Shown here piece after piece: positions 24,393 to 36,283 of a stretch of DNA of 64,000 nucleotides. Source of the DNA: Chionis minor (Eukaryota > Chordata > Aves > Charadriiformes > Chionididae); the NCBI GenBank assembly GCA_013398295.1, contig VZSF01003600.1, forward strand, positions 124,001-188,000, given 5' to 3'. The translations under genes were made by a program, and so were the position numbers. The number at the start of each line of letters is the position of its first letter. The stretch's first letter is position 1. The notes under the pieces were generated by a model. It did not search any database. It was not told the origin of the DNA and saw nothing but the letters and a program-made list of their open reading frames with translations.

Positions 24393-26913
24393 ACCTCTGC
24401 CGCTCCCCAGGAGGTGTGCTGTCAGATGCCAGCTCCGCTGGGCTCCAGCTGAGCCGTGCTTTGGGCTCTGGGGACAGAGGTGCCAGTGGACACCCCAGCA
24501 GCAGACGCAGCACGCTGGAGCTGAGTGGGAGCTACAGAGTGAGTCTTCTCTGGCTTTCTGTGTCTAAGATTATCAGCGCTTCCAGATTATGTAATGGAGG
24601 AGAAGGTATTGAGTCGATTTTTTCCAGAGGAAAGGAACTAACAGTCCTTGCTTGTAAGTGCCATGGGGGAGCTGCGTCAGGCTGTGTGCACCTTAACATG
24701 ACCAGACACTTGTGCTCGTATGATGGGGGCACATGACGTCCAGGCACACAGCTAAAATGTGCGGAGATTTGATAGCGCACTGAGAAAAGCTGCTTGTCTT
24801 CCTGCTCTCTGTACCCGGAGATGAGGAGTTTTGTAAGCACGTCAAGATGGTGGAGCTGTAAAATGTGGGACTAAAAAGTAGTAGGTCCTGGGTGGGCCGC
24901 AATTACTCACTGAACATTTTCGAGCCCTTTCCCATTTAGGCAATGAGGGTCTTTTCTTGTTTCACTGGTGAGGCTGCAGGAATAAATCTCTTGGGGTTGG
25001 GAGTCCCTCAGGTACCCTGCGCCTTGGATCTCGTCCAAGACATGGGTACATGGAGGCATAAAAGGAACTTGTAACTTCTCATTAAAGATATATTAAAGGT
25101 ATACAAAGAAAAATAGCTTTGGAGAAAACGAAGCCATTTTGGAGGACCACGTAGGTGAAGGGTGCTCCTTGGTGTGCATTTCTACTGGACCTGTGGAAAG
25201 ACCTAAATCAAAACAGGTATGTGAGAGGGAGGATGCTTCTGTGAATTTGGGTCCTATTGAAGTATTGTCCCTGATTCACTCTGAAGTATTTTGCCTATAG
25301 CTATTCAGAAAAGCACTTTTGCTTGTGTTACCTCACCCCAAAGCTCAGCTAAATCACAGTCCTGGCAAAACTGCTGAGAAAGTCCTTACTGAGCGTTGCT
25401 TGGGCTACTCACCTGATATGCCCTGAAGCATGATCTTGCTTAGATGCAGTGGTGTTTCAAGGGACTTTTGAGGGCTTAAAATACACTAAAACATTGTTGT
25501 GTTCAGGAAAAATAGCCTCGTTTTCCAGTTACTCACAGGCACAGTCATGCCACATTATCTGTGGATTGTCTATAAACAAAGCTCTTCAGGCAGGTGACAT
25601 CTGACAGAGAAGTGCAGCATGGTTCAGCTCTGAGGGCAGCCACCAAAATCGTGTGGGTTCACCACGCTTGGTTAAGGACTTGCACAGATGGATGCTCAAT
25701 CTTATTTTGCCCCAGTGTATTGGTTCTGGCTGTGAGACAGGTAATTTTCTTCATGGGATCCTGTATGGGCTCTGCCGGGAGTGGGGCTGGTCCCCAGGGA
25801 TATGTGGGTCCCCGCTGAGCAGAACCTGCACAGCCCCAGGGGCTGCTCTGCCCCTCGCCCTGCCCTGCTGCCCTGGCATGGCTGAACACAAGCCGGGGGA
25901 AGCTCCGCATGAATTCCTCATTTTGCTTTGCCTGCACATACAGTTTTGCTTTACCTGTTAAACTGTCTTCATCTCCACCCATGGGTCTTCTCACTTTTGC
26001 CCTCACGATTCTCAGCCCACTAGGAAAGGCTGGGTGGGCTGAGCTGCCCACCGGGGTGGAACCGCCACAGCCAGGACCACGCAGGCTGCCCTGTCCGGCA
26101 CGCGTCGGCACGCGTGATGAGACACCCATCTGGTCAATCCACAGCACCGGTTCCCAGGGACAAATCCCGCTGCCCTCTTGCGTGTCCTCTCTGGTGAGTC
26201 TCAGGATCCACCTGGCCACATCTGCAGCCCACAGTGCCCCGAGAGCTCACTGGTGTCCTCTCGCAGCCAGCTCAAACTCCACGGAGGTGGCTCAGGAGGG
26301 AGCCAAGGTAAGGAATGCCAAGGCACAAGGCAGCCTCTTACAAGCAATGTCTTTTTTTAAATTATTTTTCTCTCTAGTAAACCCAGGGAAATGAGCTGGT
26401 GGAAAAAGCCTGCGTAGCACCTGAAATCAAAGGACCTGCTGTTGACAACTGTGACTCCTAGATTAATTCTCCCTCAGGATAAAGCTCCAGTAACCCAAGT
26501 GTGTTGGAGCGGGATGGTTGCCCCTCTCCTCAGCTGCTGGCCTCATTATTCTCCTGCTTGTCTGCCTCAGCAGTGGTGCCCGTCTGTGCTGAGCCCTGGC
26601 CGTGTCACATTTGTTTTCCTAACAACAGCTCAGGGGCTGAGCAGCCCCGTCGCCCCAGTCCCCGCGTTCCTCTGGACATTTCCCAGTCCCTGCATTCCTC
26701 TGGACATTTCCCAGCCCCTGCATTCCTCTGGACATTTCCCAGCCCTTCAGTCCCGAGCAACCAGTCGTGCCCACAGCTCCCCTGATCACTGCCCCTCTGT
26801 CTGCGCTCCCACAGCCAAAGGATTTCAAGCCTCTCAGAAGTTATTGTGATTTTAGAACAATTAAAAATCAGGAAAATATTTAATGGCAAAATGTCATTGT
26901 TCACTCCAGTTTA
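24393..26913. other. Unique noncoding sequence
   Basis: No gene is recognised. It includes the 28-bp tandem repeat at 26660-26748 and one splice-site-like bracket at 26267-26307. About 24900-25600 is AT-moderate with no long frames. Confidence 0.55.
26660..26748. repeat. 28-bp tandem repeat, about 3 copies
   Basis: The unit is C(A/G)TTCCTCTGGACATTTCCC followed by AG(T/C)CCCTG. Three copies are in direct succession with only one or two substitutions each, then similarity stops. 28 is not a multiple of 3, so the repeat rotates frame and no protein repeat is implied. Confidence 0.9.
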
Positions 26914-27224
26914 GCCAGGAGGAGGGGGCCCGGCTTTCTTCAGTGGTGCCCAGTGCCAGGACAAGGGGCAATGGGTATAAGCTCGAAGATAGGAAGTTCC
27001 ATCTGAACATGAGGAGGAACTTCTTTCCCTGGAGGGTGGCAGAGCCCTGGCACAGGCTGCCCAGAGAGGTGGAGGAGACTCCCACTCTGGAGACATTCCC
27101 AACCCGCCTGGACGCCATCCTGTGCCCCCTGCTGTGGGTGACCCTGCTCTGGCAGGGGGTTGGACGTGATGATCCCTAGAGGTCCCTGCCAGCGCTTAAC
27201 ATTCTGTGATTCTGTGATTCTGTA
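26914..27224 (+). mobile_element. CR1 LINE, 5'-truncated 3' fragment
   Basis: Plus-strand CR1 3' end starting GCCAGGAGGAGGGGGCC and ending with two ATTCTGTG units and a third, ATTCTGTA. The ORF2 tail is open through this copy (the 98-codon frame 26883-27179 contains [20 protein letters not shown]). It stops with TAG at 27177, about 50 bp before the tail, matching the very short 3' UTR expected for CR1. Divergence from the copies at 18578 and 23843 is low. Confidence 0.95.
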
Positions 27225-29124
27225 ATAAAAGGTTTGTTGCTCCCCCAAACTGAAACCTAACCTTGAAAACACCTGCGTCGCAGGGTCAGAGTAACTTTGT
27301 CAAAGTACTTACATTTCTGATGTGACGTTTAAAGCTGCCAAAAAATCATTGCTGTGTTTGCTGAAGGGGATCAGCGCTGAAGCATTGGTTCAGCGGTTCT
27401 AGTTTATTTTCTTACTGTAAGCTCAGTTATCAAAACATATAATTTTGAAACACGTAAAATACGGATGAAGGATTCTTCAGGCTGGCGGTTAATGGTGCTC
27501 CTGGCGGAAGAGTACCCGGAGCCGGTCACTGCCACATCCCTCCCGGGACGGGCAGCGGTGGCCCTGCCGCTCCCCTGCGTGCGGGCAGGAGCCTGCGTGG
27601 GCTGCTCAGGGGCCATGTGCCGAGGGGGTGGCCGTGAGGGACCTCGCGCTCCCACGGGGGACACCCCCCTGTGCTCTCGGTCCCATTTTGCCCTGGCAAG
27701 CTGTGATTTTTCCAGTTGTTGTGGTCATAAGGATGTTATTTAATGAAAAGCGTTGCCAGAAAAGATTGCAAATAAGGAGGAAGAAACCCCACTCTGTAAG
27801 GGAATGTTACCTGTCTGGATTTAATAGCATAATTTATTGTCTTTTAATTGCTTAGTAATGCAATGTGGGTCACTTAGGGAAATTATTGCACTCTAATTGT
27901 TATATTTGTCTGATGTAATCTAGTTATCATTTTAATTACACTTATGAAAATCCTGGATTGTGTTCTTCTTAATTTTTGCGTGTTGAGTGTGGTCCCCCGC
28001 AGCAGGTCTCCGTGGAGGAGCTCTTCGTGGCCCCCAGCAGGAGGGTCCCCCCAGGAGCGTGCGCTGCCTTGGAGTGCAACGCATGAGAGTAGACACCAGT
28101 TTCCACCTTGGACACGCCGGTGTTCCCTGTGGATTTGCAGGCAGCGTGTCATTTAACCAGCGCGTTGGGTAGACTTGCTGCTCTCCGGCAGTACAAACCT
28201 GGTGACAGGGAGAGGTGGGAGGAGAAGTTCAACGGCCGCCTTGGCAGCACGGTGCCGCGCGGGAAAACAAGGCAGGGATGGCTCCTCCGCCTGGGAAAGC
28301 GCCCAAGCAGCTCTGTGTCACACGTGAGGGGGGTGCGGAGGCCAGCGGGATTGGCCTGGGAACAGGAGGTGACCTGTGGGATCCTGGAAGTCGTGGCAGC
28401 TCCTTCCCTGCTCCCGGTCTCCCAGCACTTCATCCCAGGCTCTGGCTTCATGGAGGATGCTGGTCAGCGAGACTGTGACTGGGGGTTCTGTAGGCAAAAA
28501 TAAATAAAAACAGGGAGAAAGAGAGAGAGAAAGAGACATATTTTTGTCAGTATAACATTAATTATTTTTTCTGCTAATTCAGAAGCTCATAGTTTATAAA
28601 TCAATATTCATCAGTCCACAGACTCTACATGACTCAGATCAACACATGACACGTGACTCAAGTGAAATATGTGAGCAAACCCTCCTTCGCACTCTGTCCT
28701 TTGGAAGGCTGTGCCTCATCCCTGCTGAAGAAAACGCAGAAGGAAAGACCAGAGACTTTTTATCATCACAGGGAGATCTTATTGCTTTCCTTTCTGCTTT
28801 CTCTCCTTATCTATGGCATCCATGCTCCCCGAGAGCTTACTTTTTATTTCTGCTAGAATTGTTCACTGATTTCAGCACAAATTCACAAATGATTTATCAG
28901 CTTGTAACTACATTTCCTGTGCATATACCAGTTTTCTTAAAAAAAAAAAATCCAATTGCAATTTGAAAAGCAGAGGTCTGACTTAAACCAAGGGGAAAGT
29001 TTTGGAAGAATATTCCAAAGTTCATTTGACTGAAGGCGGGATCTGAGGTGTGTCACTTGTGTCCCCCAAGGCACCCAGTAATGGCAGTGTCACATACATC
29101 CAGAAATGTATTCAGGTTGCCTTT
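27225..29124. other. Unique noncoding sequence
   Basis: AT-rich on both sides of GC-rich patches at 27480-27690 and 28000-28470. The part at about 27700-27960 has several TAATTG/TTAATTA-type sites and no long frame. A GA-rich run is at 28512-28536 and an A12 run at about 28938. No gene is recognised. Confidence 0.55.
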
Positions 29125-29182
29125 ACAATTAGAAAGTTGTCCTTGCTGTCCAGCCTAAATCTCCCCTCCTGGAGCACAGAAA
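29125..29182 (-). mobile_element. Possible old CR1 fragment
   Basis: GTCCAGCCTAAATCTCCCCT with the preceding AAGTTGTCCTTGCT resembles the complement of the CR1 segment AGGGGAGATTTAGGTTGGA and its neighbours. The match is short, and no tail is recognisable on the left, so it could be coincidence. Confidence 0.35.
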
Positions 29183-32100
29183 ACCAGAGGAATTGTGACT
29201 TGTTTCAGTACACGTGTTCAAGCTGAAAAGCAGATATTTTAAATTCCTTAGTGGTCTTAGATTTTAAGCATAGTCTTAATCATGTTGAAAACTGCACTTC
29301 ACAAAGAATTTATCTCGAAGACTTCTTTTTAAAAGGGTTTCTTTTAGTTTGTTTTTTTATTGCTTTGTGTCTGTCAGAATGTGTGTTTGATAGAAATCAG
29401 GAAAAAAGAAAAAGCACCTTCTGGAAAACATTTCTCTGGATTTGCAAACAGACTGCTGAGGGCTTTTGAGATTTTGGAGGATGCCTATCAATGCTTTCTC
29501 AAAGTCAGTTATTCCAACATTCCCTATGAAACAGAACTAAGTGGCTTTATTTTACTGCTCTTGCAGCTGTATACAAACCATTACTCACACTCTGTGCTTT
29601 TTCCACCAGCACATACCTGTTCAAAGTTCTTCTAACACAAATAACCCAGCGCAGAGGCACAACTAAACCCATGCTGGACATCCACTCCTCTTTCCTTTCT
29701 CATTCACATCACTGCATCGTTCCGTAAAGGCTTGGGAAATAAAGATTTTTTGGTGATATCCTGAAGCCATATGCACCTCCCCTGACTAGTGATTTGAATT
29801 TGTAAAATATGACTTGCAATAAATACCTAGACTGCCAGGCTGTGCTTCAGCCTCTCGTGTTATTAAATTAATGGTCCTCCATCCTGCTTCCCCCCACACC
29901 CCCTGCCCTGTCCTGTAGCACCCCGGGTTCCTCCTGTCATACCGGCTTTGTGAACTGGTGAGGTTGGAACCACGTTTTTCTAGAGTCTGACAGCAAATTC
30001 CTGGGCTAGAGAAGAAGAGTCTGGCAGGCCCAGTGGTATCTCTGGTACACAGTCAAAGTTTCTTTAATTTATTATCTGCAAAGCAAACTAAGTTCAAAAG
30101 AAAAGACAAGGATCTCAGAAAGCTGAAAATTTCCTTTAATTAATTTTCCCTACAATTTGGTTTAACGTCCAGCTTGCAGTTCTCCTCAAAATTTATTTGG
30201 AGAGATGCATCTATAAGAAGACCAGGAAAAAAATGGGAAAAGCACTTTTGATTACATGTTCAAAACCATTGGAGGGGCCAGAAACCTGTATGACTTGTAA
30301 AGTTCAGTTCCAGAACACAGCTTATTCCTGCCTTGCTTTATCTTCCCTTTCCTCTTTCTTTTCTCTCTCTTTTCTTATTTTTATGCTTTCACTTTTTAAA
30401 GTCGTGTTCCGCGTCTGCCTCTGGGCACTGTGCTGAAGTTAGCACGCTGCGCAAATGTCCTTTTAATTTCCATGCTACTAAAATGCAATCAAAATAAAAG
30501 GTTTAATTTTTCAAATGCGTTTGATATCTCATGGCCATTTAAGCGCCTTGATCCATCTGCTGGTCGGGAGCCAGCGCGTTGCACTTGCATGCTGCTTAGG
30601 CTTAAAGCTGCTCCAAGAAACAAACTGTAATAATGTCTAATGGGGATGTAGCAATAAATCCTCAAATAAAAGCACAAAGGAGAGCAGAGATACATGAACG
30701 CTGAAATACATAAAGAGAGGCATTTTTTTACAAGCCATTTACAAAATCAAGATTTTTTTTTCCTTCCTTATTGCTTTAGAAGTGAAGCAAACAATGCAAT
30801 ATAGATATTTAAAAATGCATTTCTTGCAGAAAATTAATGTTATTTTTACATGTTTTCCCCAAAACCATGTGAATTTCCACAGGCGAATTGCCCTGGGGCT
30901 GCCCTGACCTCCACTTCCTCATGGGCTCCTTCTAGTTAATGGTGGTAAACATTAAACCTGCACGCTGGTGCTAACACCCTTGCAGAAGCAGCACAGATTT
31001 TCTTCTTGCTGAACCATTTTTCCTTTGCCATGACATTAACATGTGACCTTAAAACCTCTGTCCTATTTTTATTTATGACCGTTAGTAACAGATATATTCT
31101 AAATACACCTAAGGCAGTCATAAAGTATATGACAACTTGAAGTAACTAATTGCTGCTAGATAGTTATCTGAAATCTTAAAATATATATGTATATACACCC
31201 AAGAATATTTCTGAGCCCTGGGTATTAGAAATGTGCTGAAAGCAGAAATCAAGTTCCTAAATGCATAGCCAAATTCAATCCCTGTCGGTGCTTTTGAGTG
31301 AGACTGGCTGCCTTTAGTGGTGTGTCACTGCATTCAGTCTCCTGTTTGTACTTGGGAAGAACAATAAAGGTGATAAGGTTCTGGATCAGAAATGGAAACG
31401 ATGCCTGGAAGAGAATGATCAAAGAGAGGATTGCATTGCTCGGGGCTGACGAGTTGGGATTTTCAGACACTGACCAGTGCCAAGACAGCACTTAGAAGAG
31501 CACTTAGGTAGATCATTAAAGTACTGTCAGGGCAATAGCCGGGGCTGGCAACTCTTGTCATGGCTAGTTTCACTGTCAAAGTACTTTAATCCTAAACCAC
31601 TGGTTGGTAAGAGCACTTACAGCTGTAACTGGGACTGTGCTACTGAAATACCAGCACTAATGCTTTCAAAATCAAAAAACAAGGCAAAACAAAATAAACG
31701 GTACGAACAAACAAAGAAACTGGCTTGATATTATTGAAGGATTTAAAACAAAAGAACATTAAAAACATTTTAAAAGGTTTACGTCTGTGCCAGTAACCCT
31801 CTCTGGTGAGTAACGCTGGGTTCTCCTGCGTTTCCCAGGAGTGGGGGGCACAAGGGTCTGGCGAGGCCCCCAGTGCCTCCCCCCAGCTCCCCCCCAGTGG
31901 CAGGAGTCACGGCGAAGAAAGCGGGGACTGCAAGTGGCTCCGCGGGGTGATGGACACCTGCAGGATGGGGGTCTCCATCCCTCCCGCTCCCACAACACAC
32001 TCAGGCCGGCGGGCAGGTGACGTGTCCCCCAGGATGGAGCGATCCATGGGGCTCACCATGGGGCTGCTCCCTGGCCGGGTGCTCCCTGCTGCGCCCCCTC

Positions 32101-33145
32101 AGTGACTGCGCTGCCTCTTCCCCTTCTGGAGCTGCGGGGCAGAGCAGGCGTCTCCCGTCCCTCTTTACTGGGAGGATGACAGCAACAGGGGGACAATTTG
32201 ACCCTGGGCTCACCATCCAGCAGTTCAGGTTTTGGTAGAATGACTGTGGCAGAGAGTCCACGTTGCTACTTCACTCTATTGCCCACATCTATTCCACAAA
32301 GCCAATTTAACGCATTTACAATTCCTACAGCCTCTTCTAACATTTACAGGATTATATGGTGATTCTGTAAAAGGTGCATGGCTGTCCCGCAGAGCATCAC
32401 ACACACCAGGTGACACCCGCACTCCTTGTCTGGGTACACACTATCACAGGCAAACCCTTGCAACAGCTGTGCTAGCTAGGAATTAGTTTGATAATGAAAT
32501 CAATTACGCAGATTGAGCTTCACTTGGATTTTTGCCTTCACATAAAAGGGCTAGCACAACCGTCCCCAGCTGACCACCGTGAGCTAGGTGAACAGAACGG
32601 TCTCTCCTCATCCCGATGATGATCCCTGGCGCCGCTGGTGTTTGTACTGTAAATCCAGGCTTAACTTCAGCATTCAAATTCATCTTCTCTGTGTAAGTTG
32701 GGGGAGGCTTGTCGCATGGTAAAACCTTCCTTGCTGATTTTACGCTTCTTTCTATTTCTCTCTTGAAGATTGGACAAATTAAGAAAACACCATAGATGTT
32801 TATGTGTAATTCTGGAACCTTTCCCTTTCCTTGAAGGGGAAAGATCATGAAGTTATTGATAATAACATTACAGCTATTTCACAAATCCCGGGTTCACACA
32901 GTGGGAAGAAGATACAAGAACAAACTTGTTTTAATGTTTTCTCATAGGAAACCTTAAAATAAAAGTGGTTAACGCGGAGCAGGGTGTCAGTGCAGTTACC
33001 CTCTCTGCTGCGCCGCTGTGCTCGGGGACAGCTGGTTAGGAAGAACGATGGCCACCTGCAGCCCATTAACTTTTGCAAAGTCTCCTCCCTGTAGACCACA
33101 ACCCAGAGCAGTTCTGGGCCGGCAGGCAGAAGTACCTGTGGGGAC

Positions 33146-33230
33146 ATGCTGGGCTGCCCAAGGGGGTGTGATGGGGGGCAGCCTCTGCCCAAGGGGGTGT
33201 GATGGGGGGGACACGCTGGACTGCCCAGGG
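33146..33230. repeat. Imperfect short tandem duplication
   Basis: The core CTGCCCAAGGGGGTGTGATG occurs at 33154 and again 31 bp later at 33185, followed by a partial third CTGCCCAGGGG about 36 bp further on. It explains the internal similarity of open frames crossing it. Confidence 0.7.
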
Positions 33231-35207
33231 GCATAGCCACGTGTGGATGCATGTCCCATCCCGCCGGCTCCCCCTTTCCCAGGACACTTCCAATGCTGGG
33301 ACACCAGGCAGTCCACCTGAGCGGTTTGGAAGCAGTGCCAAATGAGGTCTGCTGGTCTCCCAAACAGAGGAGACCTTTGGATCCAGGGCACACGGCATTT
33401 CCTGTGGCTTTGCCGTGCGAGCCATTGGTCTGTGTTCAGTTTGCCAAGTGGCACGCAAGGATGGCTCTTAGTGCCGTGAGGGTACTTGCATTTGGATTGA
33501 GAGGGCGCACTTGGTGTCAGAATCAGCCTGTGGAGGAGGGATGCTCTCCTGGACCGCCACGGGATGGCTGCCTCCGGCAGAATCACTCACCAGCACTAAC
33601 TGCTGCTGGCATCGGGCCATGTGGCCAGTGGTGGCCCCAGTGGGCTCCAGCACTCCCGGAAGGCTGGCTGGGAAGAGGGCTTGAAGGGCAGCGCTGCTTG
33701 GGCTTGCATCCCTCCCTGCCAGAGTCCTCCCGCTCGGAGTGGGTGCCGGCGGGACGAGTGGCACCTCTGGAGTTTGCTGAACGGGAGCAGCAGCTGCTGA
33801 GCCCTGTGTGCAAGGGAATGGTACTGGGATTCTCCGCTCTCTGGTTTAGATGCCGCTTCCCAAAGAGGGGTGCGTCCAGTCCGGGGTGCACCGGCAAGGG
33901 GACAGGGACACTGCGCTGCTGTGAGAGACAGGAATGGTCCTCAGAGTGGTGGCACTGCCCGTCCTGCGCCACCCGCCTGGGCAGCCGCTGCTCTCCGGGA
34001 CACCGCTGGGACACCAGGCGCCAGGAACGCTGCTGCCAGGGCAGGAATCTGCACCTTCAGCACTGAACAGACTGGCCTTGGAGGAAAAAGTGGGTTTGTT
34101 TTCTTTTGTTTGGCTTTGGTTTTTAAGAAAAACATTACAGAGGTGCTTCAATCATTTTTTTTCCATTTTGCTCTGGTTTCGTACAGCGTTACACTGCTTT
34201 TGAGAATGTTGCACTGATTTTTGTCTTGCTCTTTCTCTACTGCATGCAATCTTTGTAGAACACGGCAAATGAGGCTGAAATGACTTTAATGGCTCCTTCC
34301 ATTTAAAATGTTTTCTTTTCCTTACTGCTATGGATGCCTATTACTTCCCTAATTGATACACTCCAAATTCCTGGCTTTGTTAGTAAGGATGAAAAAATTG
34401 GTAGAGATATAAGCTTATTGGTATTATTTAGGGTAGGGTTAGTCAGTTACCATTGTCTGATTTAGTGTCTATTTAAATTAACGAGACTACTTCTTCAGAA
34501 TAACTGTAAAGAACCATAGACATACAATGGTAATATAATTTATTTTAAATCTTTCCAAGTTTTATCTCTACATTTTTAATAGTGACCTATAGAATATGTA
34601 TCTGACTTAATGAGGAAATCCATTCCTGTTTAAACACATACCTTTTGGATTTGAAGGCCAGCTAATCGAAAGATCTTAAAAGTTAACAGCCAATAGGTGT
34701 GTCGGAGGTTACGGGGATGCATGTGGTCTCGAGAGCAGCATCTGCCTCGTGCCACCCACCGCCTTCCCCGTTGTCTGTGTGCGGCACGGGACCCGAGGGG
34801 CAGGTCAGCGCCCTGCGGACGGCACCGCACGGAGACCCGGAGCGCGGCAGGGCTGGCTCTCCCGAGGGATGAGCCCAGCGGAGCTCACTGGGCTCCTGCG
34901 CACCAGGAGATGTCAGTGAGGGTGGGAAGTGCAGAGGCCGGCAGCGCTGGCTGCCATGGGACTGGGGAAGGCTGGGGCCTGAAGAATGGACTGGATGTGA
35001 ATTTAGCAGTGAAGGATGTAAAACTGATGAGCACTGACTCAGACAATTCAGATCAGGAAAAATAACGTATGAAACCAGTGAGAGTGACTGAACTTTGAGT
35101 AAGCGACCCGGAGTGCCACCCTCACTCCTTCAAACCAGACCCACGTCTTCTGGGAGGGACGTCCAAGGCAGGAGTCCCAGGGGAGCAGTGGTCTGAAACC
35201 TCTTCTC

Positions 35208-35288
35208 AGAAAGGAAGAAATGAAGAAAGAAAGAAAAAGAGAGAGAGAAAGAAGGAAAGAGGTAGGGAAGGAAGGAAGGAAAGAAGAA
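35208..35288. repeat. Polypurine tract (GA-rich), 81 bp
   Basis: All bases are A or G except two T interruptions (35221 and 35263), with no C. It begins as GAAA/GA repeats and becomes GGAA repeats on the right. Such tracts can form triplex structures under supercoiling; that is known chemistry, not something shown here. Confidence 0.9.
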
Positions 35289-36283
35289 TAGATTTGTCCT
35301 CTGTAACTGAGTCCCTTCCCCAGTGGTTTTAGTGGCATTTGGGAAATAACAGAGCCACAACCACTGTATTTCACTGCAAAATTTACCAGGAAAGTTGGGT
35401 AAGGAATATATAGTTTCCCATTGAAAGGTATAAAAAGACCAAAGTAAAATAATAATAAATAGTCACAACCTTTCATTTATAGAGGACATCAGTTTTTACT
35501 TTGAAAATATTATATTTTTTTAAAGAAAGTTATTGCCAGTTAGAACTATCCTGCAGCAGATTCAATACTCAGTATAATTCAAGTTATATTCTGCAATTTC
35601 ATCTGTGCACGTGGTCCTTGGAAAGGTTTTCTGGTGCTTTGGCTGAATAATGATAAGACAATTAAAACGCCCTAACGATTTTAGCAGATCTAAATATTAC
35701 AGAATGGCCACAGTAAATAACGTTAAGATGATCTTTCAGTGTGGTTTACTTTATATATATATAAAAATATGGATGTTGATGCAGGGAACTCATGCAAATG
35801 CTAGCTGTTAAAGGCAGCCAGGTCAATGAAATTGCAAATCAATGCTATACTAAAACATTAATATTGGAGAATAAACATAACTAGAAGTTTGATGGAAAAA
35901 TGAAAGAGTATTCTGTTTTCCCCGAGGAGCTGTTATAAATACACATAACGCTGCCATCACTCCTCAGCAGTCGGGTCGTGTCCACATCAGCTGTGACAGC
36001 TGAGCCGAGCTGCTTTAAACCCGACTGAGCACCAGGGCTTTGGAGCCGGCGTCTGCAGCACCCATCTTTGAAAGGTCTGAAAGGTTTGTTAGAGATCAGC
36101 TGGACGGCAGCCACGTCAGCTGAGGCTTTGCCAAGTCCCATTAATAAAAATGATGATAAAGAACAGGATGAAAGGGCTCACAGGCACCTGTGACACGCAA
36201 GGAGAGAAATAAACCTACTTTTATAAGGGTACACCCTGGACACTGGGACTCTTTAAGAGTCAACAATTGCACAGGCAAGGGCG

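Larger units (their letters stand above)
29183..36283. other. Unique noncoding sequence, largely AT-rich
   Basis: About 7 kb without a recognised gene. Sub-features: a CpG-poor TF-site-rich stretch at about 30420-30680; a GC-rich part at 31800-32160; an imperfect 31/36-bp duplication at 33146-33230 (CTGCCCAAGGGGGTGTGATG); GC-rich chance frames at 33000-34060 (the longest 271 codons, no recognisable domain); AT-rich DNA at 34190-34690 and 35490-35960; and the purine tract at 35208-35288. Confidence 0.55.

Noticed and set aside
23826..24452. 208-codon plus-strand open frame
   Set aside because: It is the antisense of the minus-strand CR1 at 23843-24392, a pattern shared with the other CR1 copies.
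33251..34066. 271-codon plus-strand open frame
   Set aside because: It lies in GC-rich DNA with open frames of similar quality on the opposite strand, and has no recognisable domain, bias or splice support.
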